NCBI GenBank assembly: GCA_016717205.1
Contig: JADKGC010000003.1
Location: forward strand, 753,495 to 817,494
Source of the DNA: Candidatus Flexifilum breve
GTDB taxonomy: Bacteria; Chloroflexota; Anaerolineae; Aggregatilineales; Phototrophicaceae
Length of the DNA: 64,000 nucleotides
Direction: 5' to 3'
Shown here: piece after piece, positions 25,461-33,997 of the stretch
Position numbering within the stretch: the first letter of the stretch is position 1
How the letters are laid out: each line of letters begins with the position of its first letter
The notes under the pieces: model-generated
Database searches by the model: none
Told to the model about the DNA's origin: nothing
The model's input: the letters and a program-made list of their open reading frames with translations, nothing else
Program-made: the position numbers and the translations under genes

Positions 25461-26243
25461 TCACCGCCCTTTCCAGACCGGAGCACGCTTCTGCGCGAAG
25501 GCCATAAAGCCTTCGATGCCATCCTCCGAGTTGAAAATCGCCCGTTGATGCTCATGTTCACGGTCGAGGGCTTCGGCGTATGTGCTGTCGAGTGATTGCA
25601 GCATGGCCTGCTTGCCACGCCACAGCGCCCCCGGTGACTTCTGGCTGATGATCGCCGCGTAACTAACCACATCCTCCATGAACGTCCCAACTGGATAGAG
25701 GCGGTTCGCCATGCCGATCCGGTAGGCTTCCTCGGCGTCGACATCCATACCCGTGTACATCAATTCGAGCGCGCGCCCCAACCCGATGATACGCGGCAGC
25801 AGGTACGTCCCGCCGCCATCCGGTATCAACCCGACCCGGATGAACAGTTCAGCGAACTTACCGCGTTCGCTGACGAGCCGAATATCGCAGGCCAGCGCCA
25901 TATCACAGCCGATGCCCGCCGCGAAGCCATCCACCGCCGCGATCACGGGCATGGGCAGCGAGCGAATCGCCTTGAGCGTCGGCCCATAGACTTCGTTCAA
26001 CACGCGGTGCATTTCCTCAGCGGAAAAGCCGTTCGCGACCGCCTTTTTGATGTCCGCACCGGAACAAAAGGCTCCGCCCGCCCCGGTCAGCACGACGACG
26101 CGCGAACCGTCCGACTCACACGCTTTGAGCGCGTCGTGCAGCGCGGTCATCAGGTCAGCATCGACGGCGTTGCGCACTTCCGGTCGATTGAGGGTGAGCA
26201 CGGTGACAGTGTCATAGCGGTTCACTAACAAAATATCGCTCAT
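25461..26243 (-). CDS. Enoyl-CoA hydratase/isomerase family protein
   Basis: A 260-residue crotonase-fold protein. The oxyanion-hole segment GAFCSGADIKK (about 62-72) and the second one, PVIAAVDGFAAGIGCDMALACDIRLVSE (from about residue 100), are standard; Asp in LIPDGGGTYLLPR replaces the usual catalytic Glu/Asp region and suggests hydratase or isomerase activity. The exact substrate is uncertain. The start is ATG 26243 with AAGGA upstream, not the longer ORF. It is last in a minus-strand set with a HIT protein and a membrane protein. Confidence 0.9.
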   Translation of the reverse strand: MSDILLVNRYDTVTVLTLNRPEVRNAVDADLMTALHDALKACESDGSRVVVLTGAGGAFCSGADIKKAVANGFSAEEMHRVLNEVYGPTLKAIRSLPMPVIAAVDGFAAGIGCDMALACDIRLVSERGKFAELFIRVGLIPDGGGTYLLPRIIGLGRALELMYTGMDVDAEEAYRIGMANRLYPVGTFMEDVVSYAAIISQKSPGALWRGKQAMLQSLDSTYAEALDREHEHQRAIFNSEDGIEGFMAFAQKRAPVWKGR

Positions 26244-26268
26244 CAAAAGCATCCTTTCACACAAGTCT

Positions 26269-26752
26269 TTAGGTTGAAAGCCGCGCACGGAGCTGCTGCG
26301 CCAGTTCGTCGAGGCGCGCGTCACTGATCTGCAAGTACTGCCCGTCTTTAAAATCCATAGCGGCAAATTGCTGCTGATCGAAGGGCGTGCCCGGTGGGCA
26401 GGGGCACACATGCATATGCACATGCGGGTTGCGTTCCGGGCTCCCCAACGAGGCGACATACACGCGCATTGCCCCAGTCACCTCGGCGACCGCGCGCCAC
26501 CGCCCGCACGACGCTTTGCAGATGCATCCACTCCATATCGTCGAGATCGCTCTCCCACCGTTCGGCATGACGCTTGGGGCACACCAGCGTGTAACCTTCC
26601 TGCGTCGGGAACTGGTTCAGGAAGGCGATGACATGCTCATCTTCATAGACGATGCGCGGGTCTGCGACGAGCGGGTTACCCGCCACCAGACGACACACGA
26701 AACAATCCGACCGAGCGATCTCATCATACTCTTCCGGCGTCATCTGGCGCAT
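26269..26752 (-). CDS. HIT-family protein, frameshifted
   Basis: Histidine-triad proteins hydrolyse nucleoside phosphoramidates or dinucleotides. The N-terminal part (DCFVCRLVAGNPL, HVIAFLNQFPTQEGYTLVCP) and the C-terminal part with the triad HVHMHVCP are in different frames. One extra base near 26495-26510, or two missing, separates VVRAVA from AEVTGAMRVYVASLG. The joined product would be about 160 residues. The start ATG 26752 has GAGG upstream and lies 8 bases after the previous stop. The frameshift is probably a sequence error because both halves are conserved. Confidence 0.8.
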
Positions 26753-26759
26753 AGCGTCC

Positions 26760-27413
26760 TCACCAACTCATCGGATTCTGCTGGCCGCTGGTCGTCTTGG
26801 AGCTGGCCGCGGTCGTTCCAGTTTTGCGCGCCGTACTCGTGGAGCGGGTCGTGCTGGTCGAGCGACTCGCGCCTGTGCTGGATCGGGCAGTCGCCGCGCG
26901 CGGCGCAGTGGGCTTCGTGCTGACGGCTTTCGCCGCGCCCGCGGCGCGCCCTTCGGACGCTTTCTTGGGCGGCTTCTCTTTGGCCTTGAGCGTCCGCTGC
27001 AGTTCGCCCACCAGCAGATCGCAGTTGGCGTGATCGCCCGTCATCGGGATATAGAGATACGCGCCGAGCGGGATCACGGCCAGCGCAGGGACAGCATTCC
27101 CGCTGGTCAGCAGCAGCACCGCCAGCAGCCCCAGCGCCACAAACACGACAATCTGCCCTTGCTTATCCACGCCGCTCGGCACATCACCGCGCACGGTAGT
27201 GACGCCGTTCTCGCGCTCGATCTTCCCGCGCAGCACCGTACGGCGGTGAAAGCGACCGATCACCGGCGTTGACACGCTCAAGGCGAACGAGCCGTTCTTC
27301 TCCACCCAACCACCGAGGGATGCGCGCGCTGCGCTCTCTTTGGCTTGCATGCGCGCATTGATAGCAGTCAGAGCCTGAGCGGGCGTTTTTTCCGTGTAAA
27401 GCAAAATTCTCAA
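26760..27413 (-). CDS. Two-helix membrane protein with Ala/Ser/Thr/Lys-rich tail
   Basis: A 217-residue protein that starts at TTG 27413 behind GGAG (8-base spacing). The N-terminal about 85 residues are soluble, followed by a hydrophobic pair (about 88-104 and 108-124) and a basic low-complexity tail of about 70 residues dominated by Thr, Ser, Ala, Arg and Lys. The tail composition is like that of intrinsically disordered nucleic-acid- or surface-binding segments. I do not recognise a characterised family. It is the first gene of the unit with HIT and enoyl-CoA hydratase. Confidence 0.6.
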   Translation of the reverse strand: MRILLYTEKTPAQALTAINARMQAKESAARASLGGWVEKNGSFALSVSTPVIGRFHRRTVLRGKIERENGVTTVRGDVPSGVDKQGQIVVFVALGLLAVLLLTSGNAVPALAVIPLGAYLYIPMTGDHANCDLLVGELQRTLKAKEKPPKKASEGRAAGAAKAVSTKPTAPRAATARSSTGASRSTSTTRSTSTARKTGTTAASSKTTSGQQNPMSW

Positions 27414-27531
27414 GATTGGTTCTCCGTGCGTGGTACTCGATGGACGCGTTTCAGCTTATGCGACCAAAAGCGTTCTTTTTTCGCCTCTATTTTAGCACAT
27501 TTGTTTCAATATTGACGGTAAACTGACCGCA

Positions 27532-28301
27532 TTACAGCATCGGAATTGTCAGACCGCCGTCCACCACGAAGACCTGTCCGGTCGTGTAATTGGAGGCGGG
27601 CGACGCCAGATACAGCGCGATCCCAGCGATATCTTCCGGCTCGCCGATGCGCTCATGGGTGTGCGGGCGACAATCGGTTCAAGGATCATCGGGTTATCCC
27701 ACAGCGCGCGGGCAAACTTGGTGCGCGTCAGGCCGGGCGCAATGGCGTTGACGTGAATGTTCTCCGGCGCGAGCTCCATGGCCAGCGTTTGGGTCAGGTT
27801 GATGACGGCGGCTTTGGTCAGGCTGTAGATCCCCTGCATAGTGCCGGGACGGAGTCCATTCACCGACGCGACGTTGATGATCTTGCCGCCGCCGCGCGCC
27901 TGCATGTGCGGCACGACGGCCTGCGTCAGCCACACGTTGCCCATGATGTTCACTTCGAGGGTCTTTTGCCACAGGCTGTCTTCCGCTTCGAGGACGGGAC
28001 CAAAGTGTGGATTGGTCGCGGCGTTGTTGACGAGGATATCCACGCCGCCATACTGCGCGACTGCCGCCGCGACCAACGCTTGTAGGGCGGCTTTGTCGCC
28101 GTTGTGCGCCGCCACGCCGAGCGCTTCACCGCCCTGCGCTTTGATCTGCGCGGCAGCTTCTTCCACCTGATCCTGCTTGCGGCTGCTCAGCACAACTTTG
28201 ACGCCCGCCGCGGCATACACCTGCGCGATGGCCAAGCCAATGCCGCGTGACGCGCCCGTGATAATGGCGACTTTGCCCTGCACAGCAAACGGTGATTTCA
28301 T
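27532..28301 (-). CDS. SDR-family oxidoreductase, frameshift near C-terminus
   Basis: A classical short-chain dehydrogenase/reductase: cofactor motif TGASRGIG, NNAATN, catalytic Ser in INVASVNG and YSLTK. These resemble 3-oxoacyl-ACP reductase or glucose dehydrogenase-like enzymes, but the substrate is not decidable. Near 27650-27655 one G is missing from a GG pair; adding it lets the frame continue as MERIGEPEDIAGIALYLASP and end with VVDGGLTIPML at TAA 27532, exactly the family C-terminus. ATG 28301 with GAGG upstream is preferred over 28307. The product would be about 256 residues. Confidence 0.88.
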
Positions 28302-28582
28302 CGTCATCCTCGCCTGTTTCAGCGGCCAGATTGTATCGTATTATCGGGCAGTGCGCCTGTTCCGGCAACCGCCTGAATCAAGAGCGGAGCTGCCGTCAGC
28401 CGCATCTCAAGGCGAAATTCATTGTGCAAGGATTGTTTTGTGAAATTTTGACGAAGTTACCCCAATTTTTTCATACGTTAAGTCTGTATTTCGGAACATT
28501 TTGCTATAGTTAATATTGACACTCCACTGCCGTAGACATCGCAAAACTCTGTGTGTGTAGGTAGATAGGTAAGGTCAACCTC

Positions 28583-29083
28583 GTGATTATTAATCAAGCG
28601 TATGAACTCGAAACGGTGAATTTGAGCGGGCTGCCCCTCGCCGGGCTCAATATCGAAGCGCATTTCGGGGATTACAGCATCGACTTCGCGACACCGAACC
28701 CGACTGGTCAGGGCGACTGTCACATTTCGCTCGGCAGTGGTGATTTTCGGGGCAGCAGTCTGCTCAACAGCCGCTTCGACCGCATGAACGTGCGCACAGT
28801 CAGCGGGCGCATTCGCCTCGCCTTCGATGGACTGTCGCTGGAACACGACATGAGCGTGCGGCTCGCAAGCGAATCGGGCGGCATCTGGCTGGAAATTCCG
28901 AATGACATCCCCGCGCAGATCACCTTTGTGACCGACAACGGCCGGGTGATCAAGATGGACGAGGGCTACGAGCAAGTCGATTCGACAATTTATACGACCC
29001 GCGGCTATCATTTGAGTGAGTCGCCGCGTCTGACCATCGAAATCGACACGGTGATGGGAGACTTACGCCTGACCAACTGCTGA
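28583..29083 (+). CDS. Hypothetical beta-rich (toastrack/adhesin-like) protein
   Basis: A 166-residue protein made mostly of short strands with Gly/Asp turns (GLNIEAHFGDYSIDF, SVRLASESGGIWLEIPND). This resembles the DUF4097/LiaF-type right-handed solenoid sometimes called toastrack, but without signal peptide or membrane helix. The family call is tentative. It begins at GTG 28583 with AGGTAAGG upstream. It is followed 33 bases later by the KynB-like gene on the same strand. Confidence 0.55.
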   Translation: MIINQAYELETVNLSGLPLAGLNIEAHFGDYSIDFATPNPTGQGDCHISLGSGDFRGSSLLNSRFDRMNVRTVSGRIRLAFDGLSLEHDMSVRLASESGGIWLEIPNDIPAQITFVTDNGRVIKMDEGYEQVDSTIYTTRGYHLSESPRLTIEIDTVMGDLRLTNC

Positions 29084-29116
29084 TCTGTCGGGCGCACAAC
29101 CATTCACAGGATCACC

Positions 29117-29746
29117 ATGCTCTATGACATCACACGGACGGTCTCCGCGAGCAGCGCCGTCTGGCCAGGGGATGCGCCGTATCAAACGCAGCTCGGCTGG
29201 AGCCTCGCTGCCGGGCAAGCTGTCAACCTCGTCACGATCACCACGACGCCGCACGTTGGCACGCACGCCGATGCCTACTACCATTACGAAATCGCTGGTG
29301 CGCATCCCGCCACCATGCCGCTCGACGCGTATCTTGGGCGAGTGCGCGTGGTCACGGTGAGCAAGCGCGACGGCGCGCTCACCCCGACGGATATCCCCGT
29401 CGCGCTGGACGGCGCGGAACGCGTGCTCATTCACAGTCATGTCAGCGATTTACCCGATTCAACGTTCGCGCCCGAATTTCCGTACCTGAGCGTCGAACTG
29501 ATCGCCTGGCTGGCGTCACTGGGCATCCGGCTGATCGGGCTGGATTCACCCTCCGTCGACGCCTTCGACAGCCAAGAACTCCCGTGCCATCACGCCTTGG
29601 CGCGTCATGGTCTCGTCAATCTGGAAAATGTCTATCTGCGCGACGTGCCGGATGGCGATTACGAGCTGATCGCCCTGCCGCTCAAACTGGACGCGGCGTG
29701 CGCGTCCCCGGTGCGTGCTGTGCTTCGCTCCTTGAACGAGAGGTAG
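29117..29746 (+). CDS. kynB: KynB-like cyclase-family hydrolase (kynurenine formamidase)
   Basis: The cyclase/arylformamidase family uses a binuclear metal site; the metal motif HVGTHADAYYHYE (about residues 51-63) is intact, and VWPGDAPYQTQLGW near the N-terminus is typical of bacterial KynB. KynB hydrolyses N-formylkynurenine to kynurenine in tryptophan breakdown. The 209-residue length matches. No tryptophan dioxygenase or kynureninase is in the window, so the physiological substrate could differ. The gene lies between two small unknown genes on the same strand. Confidence 0.75.
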   Translation: MLYDITRTVSASSAVWPGDAPYQTQLGWSLAAGQAVNLVTITTTPHVGTHADAYYHYEIAGAHPATMPLDAYLGRVRVVTVSKRDGALTPTDIPVALDGAERVLIHSHVSDLPDSTFAPEFPYLSVELIAWLASLGIRLIGLDSPSVDAFDSQELPCHHALARHGLVNLENVYLRDVPDGDYELIALPLKLDAACASPVRAVLRSLNER

Positions 29747-29756
29747 GTCAACCCGC

Positions 29757-30020
29757 ATGAGTCCCGTGGCGCTGGTCTTTTACGTCTTATTCGGCGTGAT
29801 TCTGTTCATCATGTATCTCGGCATTCGCCGCCGCTGGCTGCCCCCGACCCCGTTGGCGATTCTCGGCGTGGTCGGCAGCATCATCACCATGACGCTGATG
29901 GCGCTGGCGCAAGGCAACAACATCGTGCAAGCGCTCTTCGTCGGTCTGCTGGTCGGCGGACTGTTCAGCGCGGGGACGCTGGCGATGGCGTGGTATTTCC
30001 ACTCGAATACCAAACGCTAA
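29757..30020 (+). CDS. Small multi-pass membrane protein
   Basis: An 87-residue protein with three hydrophobic stretches (about 5-22, 31-52, 57-80) and no recognisable family. ATG 29757 follows an AGGTAGG site and is 10 bases downstream of the KynB-like stop, so it is likely cotranscribed. A long palindromic repeat begins directly at its stop. Confidence 0.5.
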   Translation: MSPVALVFYVLFGVILFIMYLGIRRRWLPPTPLAILGVVGSIITMTLMALAQGNNIVQALFVGLLVGGLFSAGTLAMAWYFHSNTKR

Positions 30021-30126
30021 AACCAAGAAAAAGCCTAACGCAAAGACGCAAGGTCGCTAAGACGCAAAGGTGATTTCTGGTCTTAGCGTCTTTGAGCCTT
30101 TGCGTCTTTGCGTTGAATCTTGGCTT
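30021..30126. repeat. Long palindromic repeat, AACGCAAAGACGCAAGG type
   Basis: An inverted repeat of about 100 bases with CGCAAAGACGCAA-like words and their complements (30038-30060 against 30095-30113), between convergent stops 30020 and 30127. It resembles the ACCACAGAG family in layout but not in sequence. Confidence 0.7.
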
Positions 30127-32064
30127 TCACTCCACCTGTAAAATCACCAATTCGTAGCGACCAGAACCGTCGAAGCGTGACGCTTCGACGACATACGTCC
30201 CCGTTGCGGGCAGACGGACCCGGCTGATCTGCGCGTTGACGCCCATCGCAGCGTCCGTGGTGTCGTCGTTGTAGGCGAGGCGCGCGCCGTCCGGGCCAAG
30301 CAGTTCGAGTGCCGGGTCAAGGTCGCCGCTTTGCGTGATCATCGTCAGCGTGATCACCTCCCCTTCAGTGCCCGCAAACGCCCACCGTTCGACCGGAGCC
30401 GCATCGATCAGCGCGCCTGCCACGCGGATCACATTGTCCGCGCCAACCGCCGCCCATTGATCGCTGCGCACGCTGAGCAGATACGCGCCGCCGCCCTGCA
30501 CCCACTCCACCGCGACCGTGTACACGCCATCGGCGGGCAGCACGAGATCGGCGATCTGCGCGTCGTATGCCCCGAACAAATCCAACCCGAGCTGATCGTC
30601 GTTGTAGGCGATCTCCGCGCCCGTCGGACCAGACACGCGCAGCGCCATATCCAGATTGAGCTGGAGCGGATCGGTCAGCGGCGGATCAATCGCGTTGATG
30701 CTGATCGTCTCGCCCGCGTGCCCCTGATACGTCCACGCCTGCCGGGGCGCGGCTTCGCTGAGCGTGCCATAGCCCACGCCCGCGCCGCTCAAGTGCAGGG
30801 GCGCGCCGCCGCGATCCGTGGGCAGGACTTTGCTATAGCCCGTCAATCCGCCGTTCACATCGATCACGAACAGGCGTAAGCCGTCTTCGGACAGCGCCGC
30901 GCTCCGCCCGCCCACGGCGAGCAGCGTTTCGCGCGTGCCCCACAGCGTCTCATAGACGATGGTCGCCCCGGCGATGACGATGCCGCCGCGCCCATCACCC
31001 GTAACATCGAGCGGATCGGCGTGCAGCGGCGCAGAGTCCGGCAACCAGAAGCCGCTGAGCGTGCCGTCACTCTCGACGGTCGAGAGATAGCCTGCCAGTG
31101 ACTGATCGAGCAGCGATGCCAACCGCTCGACGAGCAGCGGGCGCCCATCGGCGTCGACCAGCACAAAGGGCGGCGCAGTCGCGTTGAAATTGAGCGGGAT
31201 CGGATCATCCGCGCCGAGGATATGGAGCGCGTAGTTGATATTGTCTTTATAACGGTCAATCGCGTAGACCGTGCCGTCCGGGGCAACGGCCACGCCGAGC
31301 GGCGCATTCCCCGCATACGCGCCCACGGGGTCAAGCCACGCACCGTTATGCAGGCGCAGCACGCAGCGGCACACAATGTCTGCGACGTACACGGTGCCGT
31401 TCGCATCGGCGGTGATATCCGTAGGCTGGGTTGGGTTCGCAAACGGGTACGCGCCGATGACTATTCCATCCGCCGCACTGATGGCGAGGACACCCGGCTC
31501 ATCGCCGCCGTACAGCGCGTAGACCACGCCGTTCGCGCTGTAGGTCACCTGCGTCAGCGCGTGGTCACTGTGCGTCCACATGGCCGCAAATGCGGGCAAA
31601 ATCGGCTGCGTGAGCGATAACCCCGCAAACACCTGATCGAGCGGCAGGGTGTCCCCCGTCCAGCGCGCGACGGCCACGATGATGCGGTCATCGGGCAGGT
31701 AACCCGCACGCCCTTCCCCCAAATACGCCCGGTTCGCCGTGACTGCTTCCGCGCGCCACGCCGCGCGTCCGTACAGCGTCGCCGCTTCGAAGCCGAAGTG
31801 CACGAGATCGAGCGCGGGCAGGTCCGCTGTGAGCGCCTCGGTGGGATCGCCGCTTTCCAGCACGCGCAGTTGAATCGTCAGATTAGCGTTATCGGTGATG
31901 GTGACCGCGGGGCTATCGCCCGCGAGGGGTGCGGCTTGCCACGTGCGCGGCAGCGTAAGCGTGATGCCCGCCGTCTCCCACACAAACACGATCCATTCCT
32001 CAGCCAGCAGCGGCGCGGCAGTGAGGACGAGCAGAGCGAGGGTGGCGGCGAGGGCAGCGCGCAT
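30127..32064 (-). CDS. Secreted beta-propeller protein with pre-peptidase C-like domains
   Basis: From ATG 32064 (AAGGTGACCTG upstream) the protein has about 645 residues. An N-terminal signal peptide (about 1-22, ending near APLLAEE) precedes a region with NHL/SMP-30-like repeats (GVAVAPDGTVYAIDRY, DITADANGTVYVADIV). The C-terminal 220 residues contain two copies of a PPC-like beta-sandwich, each with an IAYNDDQLG/LAYNDDTTD motif and a YTVAVEW/YVVEASR strand. It is probably exported and possibly surface-attached. The gene follows a Wzz-like gene by 4 bases, so it may belong to the polysaccharide region. Confidence 0.7.
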   Translation of the reverse strand: MRAALAATLALLVLTAAPLLAEEWIVFVWETAGITLTLPRTWQAAPLAGDSPAVTITDNANLTIQLRVLESGDPTEALTADLPALDLVHFGFEAATLYGRAAWRAEAVTANRAYLGEGRAGYLPDDRIIVAVARWTGDTLPLDQVFAGLSLTQPILPAFAAMWTHSDHALTQVTYSANGVVYALYGGDEPGVLAISAADGIVIGAYPFANPTQPTDITADANGTVYVADIVCRCVLRLHNGAWLDPVGAYAGNAPLGVAVAPDGTVYAIDRYKDNINYALHILGADDPIPLNFNATAPPFVLVDADGRPLLVERLASLLDQSLAGYLSTVESDGTLSGFWLPDSAPLHADPLDVTGDGRGGIVIAGATIVYETLWGTRETLLAVGGRSAALSEDGLRLFVIDVNGGLTGYSKVLPTDRGGAPLHLSGAGVGYGTLSEAAPRQAWTYQGHAGETISINAIDPPLTDPLQLNLDMALRVSGPTGAEIAYNDDQLGLDLFGAYDAQIADLVLPADGVYTVAVEWVQGGGAYLLSVRSDQWAAVGADNVIRVAGALIDAAPVERWAFAGTEGEVITLTMITQSGDLDPALELLGPDGARLAYNDDTTDAAMGVNAQISRVRLPATGTYVVEASRFDGSGRYELVILQVE

Positions 32065-32068
32065 CAGG

Positions 32069-32743
32069 TCACCTTTTGGGAATTGAACCGACGACTTTGA
32101 AACCGAGGCGCTCAACCTCATCCCGGCGGCGCAGAATCGGATCAAAGGCATACGCGAGCACCGCGAGGCCGAGGCCGACGATCACGCCGATGCCGATGCG
32201 CAGCAGCGCGTCAAAGCGATTCATGAGCGGCGGCGGCGCTGCGCTAACCGGAGCGCGATGCAGAATGGTCACAGCGGCGGGTGCGCCGCCCAACTGCCCA
32301 AAATACGCCTGACTGCGCGTTTCCAGCACGGTGATCACCGCGTCGGTGATGAGCGTGAGTTGATCGGCATTCGGCCAGCTCAGATACAACCGCCCGACCA
32401 CGCCTTCGTTATCGGCGGAAACGGCCAGCGTCGCCGCATCGAACGCATAGCCGTTCTGCACGGACACTGCCGCCACTTCAGTCGCAAACGCGTTGCCGCG
32501 CACCCAATCGGTGAAGGCATCAACGGTCAGTTCAGAGGCGCGCCAGATATCCTGATAGTCGCCATCCGTCCGCGGGATCGCGTCCATCGACTGCGCCGCC
32601 GTATAGCTCAGCAGCGTGCTGAAGCCGCCGGATTCCCCACGCCGCAGCAAATCTGGCAGCGCCAACGCCGCCGTGATCACGATGGGGATGAGGATCAACC
32701 ACCACCAACGGCGAACGATTGCCCAAACAATTGCGAGTTCCAA
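32069..32743 (-). CDS. Second Wzz-like chain-length determinant
   Basis: About 224 residues, with helices at about residues 10-30 and 185-205, an extracytoplasmic domain between them, and a C-terminal tail RRRDEVERLGFKVVGSIPK like that of the Wzz protein at 7.4 kb. A start at TTG 32743 with GGGAGAG upstream is preferred. The farther GTG at 32770 lies inside a dispersed palindromic repeat. No kinase of the CpsD type is adjacent, unlike the first locus; a glycosyltransferase precedes it. Confidence 0.7.
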   Translation of the reverse strand: MELAIVWAIVRRWWWLILIPIVITAALALPDLLRRGESGGFSTLLSYTAAQSMDAIPRTDGDYQDIWRASELTVDAFTDWVRGNAFATEVAAVSVQNGYAFDAATLAVSADNEGVVGRLYLSWPNADQLTLITDAVITVLETRSQAYFGQLGGAPAAVTILHRAPVSAAPPPLMNRFDALLRIGIGVIVGLGLAVLAYAFDPILRRRDEVERLGFKVVGSIPKR

Positions 32744-32758
32744 CGCTTGCTCTCCCAA

Positions 32759-32783
32759 GTAGGGACGCACGTCAGCGCGTCCG
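32759..32783. repeat. GTAGGG-family palindromic repeat
   Basis: A short imperfect palindrome between the glycosyltransferase and the Wzz-like gene, of the same family as 8913 and 60446. Confidence 0.55.
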
Positions 32784-32818
32784 CTTTATCTGATGAATCG
32801 ACGCCCCGTTGAGCGTCT

Positions 32819-33922
32819 CTAGGCCTGCTGCTGAGTCTGAACAGCCTGTTCGATGTACGCCAGAAGCTCCCGCTTGAACACCGCGGTGTCAAACTGTTCG
32901 GCATGCCGACGAATCACCCCTGTATCATACCGCGAAGCGTCGAAATCGCGCAGCACGTTGACAAGGCTTTCCACCGTGAGATCGGCGAACACTTCCCCCG
33001 TACGCCCCGGAATAACCGTGTCGAGCGCGCCACCGCCGCCATACGCGATCACCGGGCGACCCGCCGCTTGCGCTTGCACCGGCGTGATGCCGAAATCTTC
33101 CAATCCGGGGAAGAGGAACGCTTTGCAGCGCGCCATCAGCCCCGGCAGTTGCTCGTCCGGCACATAGCCGAGGAAGTCGACGGTTGGCCCGGCCAGCGCC
33201 TTGAGCTTCTCCAGATCACGCCCGCGTCCCGCGACCTTGAGCGGCAGTCCAAGCTGCGTCGCCGCCTGCACCGCCAGGTCGATGCGCTTGTACGGGATGA
33301 GGCGCGACACCACGAGGTAGTAATCTTCGACCTGTTCCGGCGGCACGGGCTGAAAGCGTGTCGTGTCGACGGGCGGGAAGATGATGACCGAGTCGCGCCC
33401 GTAGTATGTTTTGATGCGCGCCTGAATCTCCGTCGAGATGGCGATGAAATGCGTCACGCGCCGCGCCGCGTCGAGATCCCAGCTCCGCAGCGCCGCGATG
33501 AGCGGGCGCAGCCCGGCCTGCGTCAGCTTGCCGAAACCTTCACGCTGAATATAGGCATCAAGCTGCCACACGTAGCGCGTCGGCGCGAGGCAGTAGCAGA
33601 TGTGAATCGTGCGTCCGCTCCACCGCAGGCCGTGACAAAAGCCGCTCTTGTTGGTGAGGATAACATCATACGCGGAGAGATCCAGCCCGCCCCACGCCAG
33701 CGGATACACGGGCAAGTAGGGCTGATGATGCGCGTGAATGCCCGGCAGTTTGTCGATCCACAGCGGGCGGATATCCCATTGGCGATAGGCAGCGGGCATT
33801 AGATCAGGGGCATAAATACTGGTATAGACGGGGCTGTCGGGGAACATGTCGACGAGCGTTTCGAGGACGTCTTCCGCGCCGCCGCGCTGATTCAGCCAGT
33901 CATGGACGAGGGCAAGTTTCAC
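32819..33922 (-). CDS. GT4-family glycosyltransferase
   Basis: A GT-B-fold sugar transferase of about 367 residues. The C-terminal donor-binding motif PGLEDFGITPVQAQAAGRPVIAYG (from about 275) carries the E-x7-E pattern of the GT4 family, and the N-terminal VHDWLNQRGGAEDVLETL is the acceptor-side start seen in exopolysaccharide mannosyl- or glucosyltransferases. Start is GTG 33922; the reading upstream is not family-like. Sugar and acceptor are unknown. It lies between the giant kinase gene and the Wzz-like gene. Confidence 0.88.
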   Translation of the reverse strand: MKLALVHDWLNQRGGAEDVLETLVDMFPDSPVYTSIYAPDLMPAAYRQWDIRPLWIDKLPGIHAHHQPYLPVYPLAWGGLDLSAYDVILTNKSGFCHGLRWSGRTIHICYCLAPTRYVWQLDAYIQREGFGKLTQAGLRPLIAALRSWDLDAARRVTHFIAISTEIQARIKTYYGRDSVIIFPPVDTTRFQPVPPEQVEDYYLVVSRLIPYKRIDLAVQAATQLGLPLKVAGRGRDLEKLKALAGPTVDFLGYVPDEQLPGLMARCKAFLFPGLEDFGITPVQAQAAGRPVIAYGGGGALDTVIPGRTGEVFADLTVESLVNVLRDFDASRYDTGVIRRHAEQFDTAVFKRELLAYIEQAVQTQQQA

Positions 33923-33997
33923 GGGCAGACCGCCCGGCTGATGAGCATAGCATTTCCTTCCGCGCGGCAAACCAATGAGCGCCGCCGCGATCGGACG